A model generated the notes under the pieces. The model was not told the origin of the DNA, did no database searches, and saw only the letters and a list, made by a program, of their open reading frames with translations. A stretch of 50,098 nt of DNA, taken from Mycobacterium interjectum (GTDB lineage Bacteria > Actinomycetota > Actinomycetes > Mycobacteriales > Mycobacteriaceae). The DNA lies in NCBI GenBank assembly GCA_002102225.1, contig LQPB01000055.1, positions 1-50,098 of the forward strand. Reading direction: 5' to 3'. This document shows, piece by piece, positions 1 to 8,327 of this stretch. The position numbers were made by a program, and so were the translations under genes. The first letter of the stretch is position 1, and every line of letters begins with the position of its first letter.

Positions 1-291
1 GAATTCGAAGCAATCATGGCCACACCGGCCCATCAGGCCGCGTAACCGAAACTGTCACCTATCCGTGCAGCAGACCCGGACCGACTGCAATCAGCGGCCT
101 ACGAACTCGTCGTCGAAGGCGAGTCCTACCGGCAACGCCAGAAGCCAGGAAACCGAAAGCCGGCCTCTCCGACTGCGTCGGATTGACCGGCAACCACCCC
201 TTCCGCCACTATCAACACACGGCCTACAACCGGAACAACCCGGTCCCATGCTCATGGCAAACCAGAGGTCCCATCACCCTGGCAGGCGACA
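1..291 (+). mobile_element. IS21-type element, 3' end (partial)
   Basis: The window opens inside an insertion sequence. Its right end is placed at 291 because positions 215-291 recur as an exact inverted copy at 50022-50098, while the sequence beyond 291 (a subtilase gene) and below 50022 (PPE upstream DNA) is unrelated. Read inward, the terminus starts TGTCGCCTGCCAGGGTGATG and then repeats a GATGGGACC/CATGGGACC motif, the TG-start and multiple terminal repeats usual for IS21. An IstB-like C-terminal tail lies just upstream (46-186). The family assignment is an inference from this short stretch; the left end and istA lie outside the window. Confidence 0.6.
46..186 (+). pseudogene. istB: IstB-like ATPase C-terminal fragment
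   Basis: After an in-frame TAA at 43-45 this frame reads on to TGA at 184-186. It contains SAAYELVVEGESYRQRQKP, which resembles the last residues of IstB helper ATPases (a conserved G-[ED]-S-[YL]-R near the C terminus). No ATPase motifs are visible because they would lie left of the window. The TAA just upstream means the copy is either frameshifted or the match is only to a short tail. It is assigned to the IS that ends at 291. Confidence 0.35.
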
Positions 292-1690
292 ACAACCTCA
301 GCGTCCCATGGTTTCCGGCCGAAATCACGATGAGAACGCCATACTCATAACTCAGCCAATCGATGATGCGCGCCCAGGACGACACGACGGTGTCGAATGG
401 TGAGGCCGGGTCGCCCACCGAGATGTTGACAATGGCGACGGTCGGGGCTGCGGCGGGTTGGTCTGGTGTGCCGTCGAATAGTTCACGGAAGACGCGCCAC
501 ATCAGATCCGGTGCTAATTCGTTGGGGGGAAGCTCCTCGGTCCGATCGCTCGTCTCATCAGAGGGCACCAATACCGGACGAACCAAAACCGGCCGCGCGG
601 CTGGTGGCTGATTCGAACCACGATCTCCCCACACAGCTACCGAGGCCGTCCAGGTCCCGTGACGTCGTTCGTCAACAGTCACCGAACGGGCGAGATCGTC
701 AGGATCAGAAACGATTACGCGATCCCGCAGTAGAACATGGTTCGCCATGGGCACGCCATCAAGCAGGCACAGTACTGGATCCCCACCGGGTAGCGGATCC
801 TCGATGTCGCCTTGAATCTCTGTCGAGGGGCCCGCGATCGGTAGCGACTGCCCTGTAACCCGCAGGTACATCACGTTGGCGGAACGGACGACCTGAACAC
901 CGTCGAAATCGCCAGCCGCAAGGCGGCGAAGCAGTTCGGTCGGTACCTCGCACTTAAGCCCGTGATATCCGATCTGATCAATGATCCGCACCGTGGTGAC
1001 GCGGCCTCCGGCCTGTTCGACCAGAGCAGTGACTTCGTGTTGACTCTTGTCGCGCACCGAAGGGGTTCGGCGATACCAGAGTTCGATTTCGACCGAGTGC
1101 GGACGATCGTCGATTCGCCCCTCGAAATAGTCGGCCCAATCTATCGTGCGGAGCCGGTCTTGCGGTCCCCAGGGGCGAACATCCCGAAGGTGGGCGAACA
1201 GGTTGCGCAGCGGCGAATAGCCGCGCGGCAGTTGCTGCGTGTCTTTCCAGGCGCGCCACAGCGACAGCAGATTGTCCAGCGCTGCCTGATTCACGCACAG
1301 CGCGTGCAGGCACGACGAAACGAAGGCATTCCTGGGCTTCTCGCTCATGAGGCGAACGCCGTCGGATGGCAGAACGGCATCCTCGACTTCAATCAGGATC
1401 TCGATGCCCAATCTCTCCGCGACGTTGCTGAGGTCGATCTGCTCATCAAGCGCCTCGAACACCAGGACAAGCTGTGGATCGGCGGCTTGGATCGATTCCG
1501 CGATAAGTATTTGATCACCGATGGCGGCCAGCGCCTCATCGAATCGCGCATCGATCCGACGAGCCCGCGCGGCCGGATCGGTGAACTGAGCTCGGCCACC
1601 TCCGCCACGTCGAGGTGCGATCGGACGAGGCGCAGCGATCCGTCCCAAGATCACCGGCCGGCTCGCGCCGACCTCACCGTCGGGCGGCAT
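224..1690 (-). pseudogene. Subtilisin-like serine protease (IetS-like), truncated by IS
   Basis: S8-family peptidase with most of the catalytic set: Asp about residue 311 in CLLDGV, His about 344 in HGTWTAS, and the oxyanion Asn about 460 in VISAGNHG. The GTSxSxP block with the nucleophilic Ser should follow within about 100 residues but is absent. From position 291 leftward the reading frame runs into IS21-type terminal DNA and stops after about 22 unrelated residues. The first 300 residues are a non-peptidase N-terminal region. The ATG overlaps the stop of the upstream AAA ATPase gene (TAATG), so the two were translationally coupled. A subtilase with an AAA ATPase is the make-up of IetAS plasmid-stability and anti-phage systems. 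Without Ser this copy should be inactive. Confidence 0.8.
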
Positions 1691-2673
1691 TAATCTGCGT
1701 CATCGCCATCGCCAGCGCGGGCGGCCCACTGCTTGAGCACCTGCTGGGTGACAGCCGCGCCATCAGGCTCGGGCCCAGACAGGATCGAACGGCGCTGCAC
1801 GTCGAGCGCGAATTCCTCGAGTTCGGCGAAGCTGACCCGAACGAGCCGGTCCGCAATGGTCCGCGGGCTTAGTCCCAACTCGATTCCGGTCTTGGCCGAC
1901 CACCCCTGCAGCCATTCGATTTTCCCAGCCCTCGTGGGGTGCGGAAGCTCCAGCCGCAGCTGCATCCGGCGCCAGACAGCCCTGTCAAGCAGCTCCGCAT
2001 GGTTGGTCGCAGCAATCACGACAACGTGGCTCGGTAGACGGTCGACTTGCAGCAGCAACGAACTGACCACCCGCTTGATCTCGCCCGTCTCATGGGTGTC
2101 ACCGCGTTCCTTGGCCACCACATCGAACTCGTCGAAAAACAAAACACATGGCCGAACGCGCACCGCGTCGAACAGCGCCTCCATCCGTGACGCCGTCTCG
2201 CCGAGAAAGCTTCCGATCAGACCCTCGTATCGAACGCTGAGCAGCGAGACCGCAAGCTCTGTAGCAATCGCCTCCGCCAGCGACGTTTTGCCACCACCGG
2301 GGGGACCCACAAGCAGGATGCGATGACGCGGCTCGACACCGTGGCTACGCAACAGATCGCGTCGATAATGCTCTTCAACAAGTTGCGCCACGGACTGGCG
2401 CGCTTCCGCAGGCAAAACCAAATCCGCTATACGGCGCTCGGGCTCCTGCTCATGGAACAACCCACGGGTGGCCTCGTTGCGACTCAACGCCGTCACGCTG
2501 GTCGCATTGACGGACCTTTTTCGGCGAAGCGCCTCGGTGAGCTGCGAGGCCAGCACGTTATGCTTCTTGTTCTCTTCTTCTGCGATCAACGCCTCCGCGG
2601 CTCGACGAAAAGCCAAGTCGTCACCACCAGCGCCGGACTGAACGAGCGCCAAGAGGAGATCCGCACGGGCCAT
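1690..2673 (-). CDS. AAA ATPase (IetA-like), partner of the S8 protease
   Basis: A 327-residue AAA ATPase with Walker A GPPGGGKT (about 123-130), Walker B LFFDEFD (about 178-184), an ATN sensor-1 (IAATNHAE) and a short helical N-terminal region. It is intact, starting at ATG 2673. Its stop overlaps the start of the downstream subtilase gene by one base, so the two proteins were made together, presumably with the ATPase controlling the protease. The same two-gene order is known from ietAS modules, which act in plasmid maintenance and phage defence. The partner is broken by an IS, so this gene may now be an orphan. The family call is firm; the defence role is inferred from gene pairing. Confidence 0.85.
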   Translation of the reverse strand: MARADLLLALVQSGAGGDDLAFRRAAEALIAEEENKKHNVLASQLTEALRRKRSVNATSVTALSRNEATRGLFHEQEPERRIADLVLPAEARQSVAQLVEEHYRRDLLRSHGVEPRHRILLVGPPGGGKTSLAEAIATELAVSLLSVRYEGLIGSFLGETASRMEALFDAVRVRPCVLFFDEFDVVAKERGDTHETGEIKRVVSSLLLQVDRLPSHVVVIAATNHAELLDRAVWRRMQLRLELPHPTRAGKIEWLQGWSAKTGIELGLSPRTIADRLVRVSFAELEEFALDVQRRSILSGPEPDGAAVTQQVLKQWAARAGDGDDAD

Positions 2674-2849
2674 GGTCTCGTTCCCCTCATCCCACTAGGC
2701 ACTCAACCGTGCAACACATGCTACCGAGCGCCCACCAAGCAGGGCGAAGCCGCGCCGACCTGCGCAGCGTAAACCCGGCACTGCCTTGGACGAAACGCCA
2801 ACGTTGGCGGTTCCGCTGTTGCCGGTTGCCACTCGCCGCGTCGAGTTGG

Positions 2850-3596
2850 TCAGCGCGTGGACTGCAGGCTTACGACGACGCGGCCGCGACGGAGCACATC
2901 GATGGTTTCGCCGGCCGCTACGCGGTCCAGATATCTGCTGGCACCGGCGCGCAGTTGGCCGATACCGACACGGATCGGTTCAGGCGAAGCACTGTCGGGA
3001 GATGTCGCGCGAAAGCAATTCAAAATGCAGCTCACAATGAGCAGTCCGTGGTCGCGGGCCAAGGCTTGATCGCTGGATTGTGCGATTTGAAAGGACAATT
3101 CAGTCAAGACGCCGCGCATAGTTGCCGTGAGGATGGCCGACGCGTACTCATCCTGTCCGGCGGGTGCGAGCATGTCGACAAATGCTCGTACCAGGTCGGC
3201 GTAGCAATGCGCGACGCGTTCTCGCCAGCGTTCCCAGCCCATAGCCGCGGGGCCTTCCTTGAGCACAACGGTCTGGTATGCGGGTTGGGTGCATGCGTCT
3301 AAGAATGCAGCGACGCCGGCGCGTGCTTGTTCCCGCGGGTCTTGGTGCTGGTCGATGGCTTCGCTTATCTGGACGGACGCGTCGTGTTGGAGGCTTTCGA
3401 ATACGGCAACAAATAGACCCAGCTTGCTACCGAACTGATGTTGCAGGACTCCACGGGTGACGCTCGCTTCGTAGCATATTTGTGTAATTGTGGCCTCGGA
3501 ATAGGCTTGCTGGGAAAAGATTTCGCGTCCTGCTGCCAGGATGTCGCGTCGGGTGGCCTCTGCGATGCGGGCGCGGCGGGTGCTGCGTGTGGCCAT
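2850..3596 (-). CDS. TetR-family regulator with C-terminal Phd/YefM-like antitoxin segment
   Basis: The N-terminal part (from MATRSTRRARIAEATRR) is a TetR DNA-binding domain: a helix-turn-helix with TITQICYEASVTRGVLQHQF, then a ligand-binding region. After about residue 200 the chain continues with IGQLRAGASRYLDRVAAGET and a short IDVLRRGRVVV strand, the pattern of Phd/YefM/VapB-type antitoxins (x-E-L-R-x-x-A-S-x-x-L-x-x-V-x-x-G-E). ATG 3596 is preferred over the longer frame starting at 3653 because the TetR fold starts there. No toxin gene adjoins it. Both domains are in one frame with no stop; whether this is one functional fusion or two genes joined by a lost stop cannot be told from sequence alone. 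Confidence 0.8.
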   Translation of the reverse strand: MATRSTRRARIAEATRRDILAAGREIFSQQAYSEATITQICYEASVTRGVLQHQFGSKLGLFVAVFESLQHDASVQISEAIDQHQDPREQARAGVAAFLDACTQPAYQTVVLKEGPAAMGWERWRERVAHCYADLVRAFVDMLAPAGQDEYASAILTATMRGVLTELSFQIAQSSDQALARDHGLLIVSCILNCFRATSPDSASPEPIRVGIGQLRAGASRYLDRVAAGETIDVLRRGRVVVSLQSTR

Positions 3597-3659
3597 ACGT
3601 GCCTCTCTCCCTCGGGATCGCGTGATGATGAAGAAGTCAAGGGGAATAACCAACGGAGG

Positions 3660-4268
3660 TCACATATTGCATACATCCGACCGCGCACGCGGCTTCTCAG
3701 AGAACTCAAGAGCGCAGCCGAACGCGCGTAGGCACACCTCGGTGAGGTCTGCCCGCGAAATCTTCTGTAACTGAACCCATTTCACGCAGGCCGCACGAAC
3801 GAACGCCAACCAACCCTCTACGGCGACCTCGGTGACATCGCGCAGACGTCCCTCCGCGACGAGTTCGTCGATCAGGCGTTGGCCGACCGCGTTCAGCTCT
3901 TCGGTGACGATCGCCTGGATTGACGGGTCATCCGACAATGCGCCGCGGTTGATCGCGATCGCTTCAAACGGGTGATCGACAAAATATTGGATGTAGGCCT
4001 CAAGTCCGCTAGCAAGCTGTTCTGCGAGCGGTAACCGCGGATCAGGGCTGGCGCGTGTCAGCAACCGGTTACCAGCTCGCTTGAATATCGCTATGTAGAA
4101 GTCGCGCTTGTTCGGGTAGTAGCGATACAGCGTTCCCCTCGACACACCTGCGTGGAGAGCGACATCCTCCATCATCACATCTTCATATGACTTCTCCGCG
4201 AACAGCGCAGCTCCGGCATCAAGCAGCTGTTCGCGTCGATGCTGCGGCTCTAGCCGCTGTGGAGTCAT
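3660..4268 (-). CDS. TetR/AcrR-family transcriptional regulator
   Basis: A 202-residue TetR protein. The N-terminal helix-turn-helix is clear: EQLLDAGAALFAEKSYEDVM, then MEDVALHAGVSRGTLYRYYP. The C-terminal part is a variable effector pocket. The ATG at 4268 overlaps the stop of a short upstream reading frame (ATGA), hinting at a lost operon partner. The second TetR gene starts 63 bp downstream on the same strand, so the two may be cotranscribed. No target gene can be named; effectors of tandem TetR pairs in mycobacteria are often lipids or hydrophobic drugs, but that is only a family expectation. Confidence 0.88.
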   Translation of the reverse strand: MTPQRLEPQHRREQLLDAGAALFAEKSYEDVMMEDVALHAGVSRGTLYRYYPNKRDFYIAIFKRAGNRLLTRASPDPRLPLAEQLASGLEAYIQYFVDHPFEAIAINRGALSDDPSIQAIVTEELNAVGQRLIDELVAEGRLRDVTEVAVEGWLAFVRAACVKWVQLQKISRADLTEVCLRAFGCALEFSEKPRARSDVCNM

Positions 4269-4390
4269 GCCTTAACGGTTTTCAGGTCGGGGAAGGTGTC
4301 ATCTAGGTCGCGGGCAATCGGAAGGCACAATGCACGGACGATTTCCGCCGCCCTCCAATAATCGCAACTGGCGTCGATCTGACGTGGGCT
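4265..4390 (-). pseudogene. 3' remnant of an unknown gene
   Basis: The frame ending at 4265 reads DYWRAAEIVRALCLPIARDL followed by DDTFPDLKTVKA and stops with a TGA that overlaps the ATG of the TetR gene. The natural-looking tail and the ATGA junction suggest the end of a former operon gene. Upstream the frame is open but of low complexity and unlike a protein. No family recognised. Confidence 0.2.
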
Positions 4391-5084
4391 GCACGGTACC
4401 CGAAACAGGCTCGGAATCTGGTGCGGCTTGGAACAATTCAATAAAGCCGTTCCATGACTTCCGCGGCCAGCAACGTAACGATTCTGACTGCGGCGCTGAT
4501 CACTGCCTATGCTGCGGCGAGCTGGCGAACACGCAGGACGGATAGCAAATTTCAACGCGAAATTACCCGCGAGTAGGGCTCCCGGCCCCGAAACACACTG
4601 CCGCACAACCAACTTCGATGGGTAAACAACGTGGACCGTCCGCGGCCCGCGGGGACGAAACGGCGTTTGCAGGATGGCATACGTTGGAAATAGTTTCAGT
4701 TTTAAATACCATGGAGTGCGACCAGGCCACTCGAAAACCATCCGGTTGCCTCCCGGTCCCGCGTGCCGCCGGCGCGCGATCGAGCTGACGCCCACTGACC
4801 ACGGCACGGCCCCCATGACGCATCACCGAGGCCCGATACGAACGGCTGGCAGCTCAGACCCGCCTGAAGCCGCCAGGTGCCGCGGGATGGCATCGGTTCG
4901 GTGACAAGTTGGGCTCGCTATCCCCGACAGCACGCGCCGCAATTGTGGCCAAAAACGCTGGTAGGACCCGGGCCGGCCCGGTGAAATGCGCCCCGCTCCG
5001 CGCGGGTGAGCCTCGTTACATCCACCCGCTGAATTGGGGGGATCACAGCAAGCTCACGCATACTTGACGGCATGCTGCAAGCGA
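4391..5084. other. Intergenic region without recognisable gene
   Basis: About 700 bp between the TetR remnant and the LCP gene. Open frames exist on both strands, but none has a plausible start, ribosome site or recognisable domain. It probably holds the promoter of the LCP gene and decayed DNA. Confidence 0.4.
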
Positions 5085-5113
5085 CATCACCGCAAACCGC
5101 CGTTGCGGTGATG
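5085..5113 (+). promoter_or_regulatory. 11-bp perfect hairpin in the leader of the LCP gene
   Basis: CATCACCGCAA (5085-5095) is followed by a 7-base loop and its exact complement TTGCGGTGATG (5103-5113). The hairpin ends 32 bp before ATG 5146, in the presumed 5' leader, just upstream of the AGGA ribosome site. It may be a regulator operator or an RNA element; there is no T-run to make it a terminator. Confidence 0.45.
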
Positions 5114-5145
5114 GGTGGTGCGCTGGTGAAAGCGCGAGGACTTTG

Positions 5146-6690
5146 ATGGCACCCTCCGGCGGTGCCTATCATCGCCACCGCGCCGCCGCCCCGCCGTCGC
5201 GCCTTCGCAGGGGACTGGCGCGGGGCTTGATGGCGCTGGTGTCGGTGGGGGCCGTGCTGATGACCGGGGCCGGGTACTACGTGGCCCACGGCGCGCTCGG
5301 CGGCATCACGGTCTCCGACGCGCTGTCCCCGGAGGACCCGCGCTCCAGCGGGGACAACATGAACATCTTGCTCATCGGGCTCGACTCGCGCAAAGACCAG
5401 GACGGCAACGACCTGCCGTGGTCGATCCTCAAGCACTTGCACGCCGGCGATTCCGACGACGGCGGCTACAACACCAACACGCTGATCCTGGTGCACATCG
5501 GCGCCGACAACAAGGTCGTCGCCTTCTCCATTCCCCGCGACGACTGGGTGGCGTTCAGCGGGGTCCCCGGATACAACCACATCAAAATCAAAGAGGCGTA
5601 CGGACTTACCAAGCAATACGTCGCCAACAAGCTCGCCAATCAGGGCACCTACAGCCAGAAGGAACTCGAGACGAAGGGCCGGGAGGCGGGCCGGGCGGCG
5701 ACCCTGCGCGCGGTGCGCAGCCTCACCGGCGTTCCGATCGACTATTTCGCCGAGGTCAACTTGGCCGGTTTCTACGACTTGGCCCAATCGCTGGGCGGCG
5801 TGGACGTCTGCCTGAATCACGCTGTCTACGACTCGTATTCGGGCGCCGACTTCCCGGCCGGGCGGCAGAGACTGGATGCCTCCCAAGCGCTTTCGTTCGT
5901 TCGGCAGCGGCACGGCCTGGAAAACGGGGACCTGGACCGCACCCACCGGCAGCAGGCGTTCATCTCGTCGGTCATGCAGGAGCTGCAGGCCTCGGGCACC
6001 TTCACCAACATCGACAAGCTCAAGAGCCTGATGGCGGTGGCGCGCAAGGATGTGGTCCTGTCGTCCGGCTGGGACGAGGAACTGATTCAGCGCCTGGGCA
6101 CGCTGTTCTCCAGCGGCAACGTCGAATTCCGGACGCTGCCCGTCGTGCGCTACGACAACATCGACGGCCAGGACGTGAACATCATCGACCCGGCGGCGAT
6201 CAAGGCCGAGGTGGCCGAGGCGATCGGCGCGCCACAGGCATCGACCACGGCCGCCACCACCGCCGCCAAACCCAACCCGTCAACCGTCGTCGACGTGATT
6301 AATGCCGGCAGCATGAGCGGGCTCGCCACCGAGGTGTCCCGCGCCCTGAAGAAGCGCGGCTACACCGCGGGTCAAGTGCGCGACCGCAATTCGGGTGAAC
6401 CGACCGCCACCACCATCGCGTACGGCGCCGGCGCGGAGACCGACGCGCGTAACGTGGCAACCCTGCTCGGGCTCGATGCGCCCAAGCAGCCCAACGCCGC
6501 CGTGCAGCCCGGGCACATCCGCGTGACCGTGGACACCAACTTCTCGATGCCCGTCCAGGACGACACCACGATGGACGACACGACGACCAGCAAGTCGAAC
6601 ACGTACTACTACAACGGCGCCGCCACTACCTACCCGACGCCCGATCAGGGGAAACCGATCGACGGCGGCGGGGTACCGTGCGTCAACTAG
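5146..6690 (+). CDS. LytR-CpsA-Psr (LCP) family cell-wall glycopolymer ligase
   Basis: LCP proteins move lipid-linked glycopolymers onto peptidoglycan outside the membrane; in mycobacteria they attach arabinogalactan. The 514-residue protein has a basic cytoplasmic start, one membrane helix at about 28-45, then the LCP domain with NILLIGLDSR, FSIPRDDW and FVRQRHGLENGDLDRTHRQQ, which hold the conserved Asp and Arg residues. A LytR_C domain follows after a Thr/Ala linker (about 385-480). ATG 5146 is chosen over the adjoining TTG because AGGA lies 5 bp upstream. Size and layout resemble M. tuberculosis CpsA (Rv3484); which of the mycobacterial paralogues this is cannot be settled here. Confidence 0.92.
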   Translation: MAPSGGAYHRHRAAAPPSRLRRGLARGLMALVSVGAVLMTGAGYYVAHGALGGITVSDALSPEDPRSSGDNMNILLIGLDSRKDQDGNDLPWSILKHLHAGDSDDGGYNTNTLILVHIGADNKVVAFSIPRDDWVAFSGVPGYNHIKIKEAYGLTKQYVANKLANQGTYSQKELETKGREAGRAATLRAVRSLTGVPIDYFAEVNLAGFYDLAQSLGGVDVCLNHAVYDSYSGADFPAGRQRLDASQALSFVRQRHGLENGDLDRTHRQQAFISSVMQELQASGTFTNIDKLKSLMAVARKDVVLSSGWDEELIQRLGTLFSSGNVEFRTLPVVRYDNIDGQDVNIIDPAAIKAEVAEAIGAPQASTTAATTAAKPNPSTVVDVINAGSMSGLATEVSRALKKRGYTAGQVRDRNSGEPTATTIAYGAGAETDARNVATLLGLDAPKQPNAAVQPGHIRVTVDTNFSMPVQDDTTMDDTTTSKSNTYYYNGAATTYPTPDQGKPIDGGGVPCVN

Positions 6691-6750
6691 GCGTTGAGCC
6701 TCGGCAAAGCCGGCGACGCGCCTAAGGCTTCCGTTACTCCCGCAGGGATC

Positions 6751-7041
6751 TCAACTCATGGACGGAGCGGGTTCGATGCGCAGAATCCGAATATCACCGG
6801 CAGTCTCGCCGGTCGTCCAGACAACCATCCAACTCGCCCCTTCGCCGACGTCCACGGTGCGCGCCCAGGTAGTCGGCGTTGTCCGGAACTGGCTGGCCCC
6901 GACTCGGTGCAACTCAGGATGCGCATCGAGATCTTCCAGAATCGGGGTAATGGCCGCGCGAACCGCTCGTTCGTAGTGGTGCGTGCTGCCGGCCAGGGAC
7001 CGCCAGCGGTCCGCTGCAACCGGTGCGAAGGAAAGAGGCAA
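6751..7041 (-). CDS. Small hypothetical protein (96 aa), divergent from AbrB-type gene
   Basis: The frame encodes a compact mixed alpha/beta protein: a helix around YERAVRAAITPILEDLDAHP, then strands such as ARTVDVG, WMVVWTTG and DIRILRIEP. It starts with TTG at 7041; no good ribosome site is visible, so the start is uncertain. The GDIRILRIEP end is loosely like RelE/ParE-fold toxins, and a SpoVT/AbrB-type gene sits 165 bp away in divergent orientation, but toxin and antitoxin genes are normally codirectional. Treated as unknown. Confidence 0.5.
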   Translation of the reverse strand: MPLSFAPVAADRWRSLAGSTHHYERAVRAAITPILEDLDAHPELHRVGASQFRTTPTTWARTVDVGEGASWMVVWTTGETAGDIRILRIEPAPSMS

Positions 7042-7205
7042 GGAGGGCGCCTTTCGATGCCGAATGACCCCTCAGCCTAACACCCGATTTCCCCGATACC
7101 CCGACACCCATTTTACCCATTGGACCGATAGGGTGTTGGAAACCTATAGTGGAGCTGCAGCGGATGAAAATCGCGGGAATGAACCCGCGTCAAGGGAGCG
7201 AACCC

Positions 7206-7448
7206 ATGGAGCTAATCGAAGTTGACAGCCGTCGGCGAATCACACTCCCTAAGGCCGCGCAACATAGCGTCTATCTGGTCACCACCAGCCCGGATGGCAC
7301 TGTCACCCTCACTCCGGCCGTCGTGCGTACTGCCCTAGAGGACGCGCTCAGGAACCAGCCGGGCTACATCGAAGAACTCGAGCGCGACGCCGCCGATCCG
7401 AGTGGCGACATCCGCTTCGCCGACTGGCGAAATCCCAACCCGACATAG
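7206..7448 (+). CDS. SpoVT/AbrB-type DNA-binding protein (antitoxin-like)
   Basis: An 80-residue protein that opens with MELIEVDSRRRITLPKAAQH, the swapped-hairpin beta motif of AbrB/MazE-type DNA-binding domains, followed by an acidic helical tail (ALEDALRNQPGYIEELERDA) that could bind a partner. ATG 7206 is preferred to a longer frame from 7149 because the domain starts there and GGGAGCG lies just upstream. A possible promoter is TTGGAC (7120-7125) with TATAGT (7145-7150). No toxin follows on the same strand. Confidence 0.7.
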   Translation: MELIEVDSRRRITLPKAAQHSVYLVTTSPDGTVTLTPAVVRTALEDALRNQPGYIEELERDAADPSGDIRFADWRNPNPT

Positions 7449-7516
7449 CCTGCACAAGCGGAACCGTCCCGGCCCGCTTTTCTCGCCGTGCCACGTGAGG
7501 CCCGCAGCGAGTCGAC

Positions 7517-8308
7517 TCAGGCGTGCGTGCCGCCGTCGATGCGGATTTCGGTGCCGGTGATCCAGGCGCCGTCTTCGGACACCAGCATGGCGATGACGCC
7601 GGCGATCGCACTGGGCTCGGCCATTCCCGCCCCGCTGGATTCGACAGTGGTGGGCAGGATGGGCATGAGCCTGGGGAACAGTGACCAGTCAGCGTCTTCG
7701 GGAATGTATCCCCCGGTGGCATCGGTGATTCCGGACTTGATGCTGCCCGGCGCCACGCACGCCGCGCGCAGTCCCTGTTTGGCGTATTCGAGTGCCAACG
7801 AATGCGTGAAGGCCTGGATTCCGCCCTTGCTCGCCGCGTAGGCCGCCATGTATGGATGGGCGAACGACGCCGACGTCGAGCTGAAGTTCACGATCGCGCT
7901 GCGCGGATTCGCCAGCAGGGCACCGAGCGCCTCGCGGACCACGAGGAAGGTCCCGGTCAGGTTGATGCCGACGATCCGATTCCACAGTTCGAGGCTGGTC
8001 TCGTGCGTGTGCGCGGCGCGCAGGATACCGGCCGCGTTGACCAGCGAATCCAGGCCGCCGAGGATCTGGACGGCCCGGCGGACGCCGTCGATCACCGACT
8101 CCTCGTCGGCCACGTCCATCGCCATGGTGGTGAGGCGGTCGGCGGTCGCGGCCTCATCCGCCAGCGCCTTGGTCCGGGCCAGGCCGTCCTCGGCGACGTC
8201 GGAGGCCACCACGGCGGCGCCCTCGTCGAGCAACCGCAGCGCGGTCGCCTGGCCGATCCCCGACGCGGCGCCGGTCACCAGGATCCGCCTGCCCTCGAGT
8301 CGCTTCAT
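7517..8308 (-). CDS. Short-chain dehydrogenase/reductase (SDR)
   Basis: Classical SDR of 263 residues. The Rossmann cofactor motif TGAASGIG sits near the N terminus, NAAG follows at about 85, the catalytic Ser lies in NFSSTSASF, and the catalytic Tyr-Lys in YMAAYAASK. The C-terminal ITGTEIRIDGG is typical of the family. An Asp at the end of the second strand (VVASDV) favours NAD. ATG 8308 is chosen because the Rossmann fold starts six residues in; the upstream extension would overlap the divergent dehydrogenase. That gene starts 19 bp away, so the two share a promoter region. Substrate unknown. Confidence 0.9.
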   Translation of the reverse strand: MKRLEGRRILVTGAASGIGQATALRLLDEGAAVVASDVAEDGLARTKALADEAATADRLTTMAMDVADEESVIDGVRRAVQILGGLDSLVNAAGILRAAHTHETSLELWNRIVGINLTGTFLVVREALGALLANPRSAIVNFSSTSASFAHPYMAAYAASKGGIQAFTHSLALEYAKQGLRAACVAPGSIKSGITDATGGYIPEDADWSLFPRLMPILPTTVESSGAGMAEPSAIAGVIAMLVSEDGAWITGTEIRIDGGTHA

Positions 8309-8327
8309 AGAAGGCAGAGTGTATGGC

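Noticed and set aside
4918..5946. 342-aa antisense frame over the LCP gene
   Set aside because: Composition typical of antisense high-GC frames; the LCP domain on the other strand is intact.
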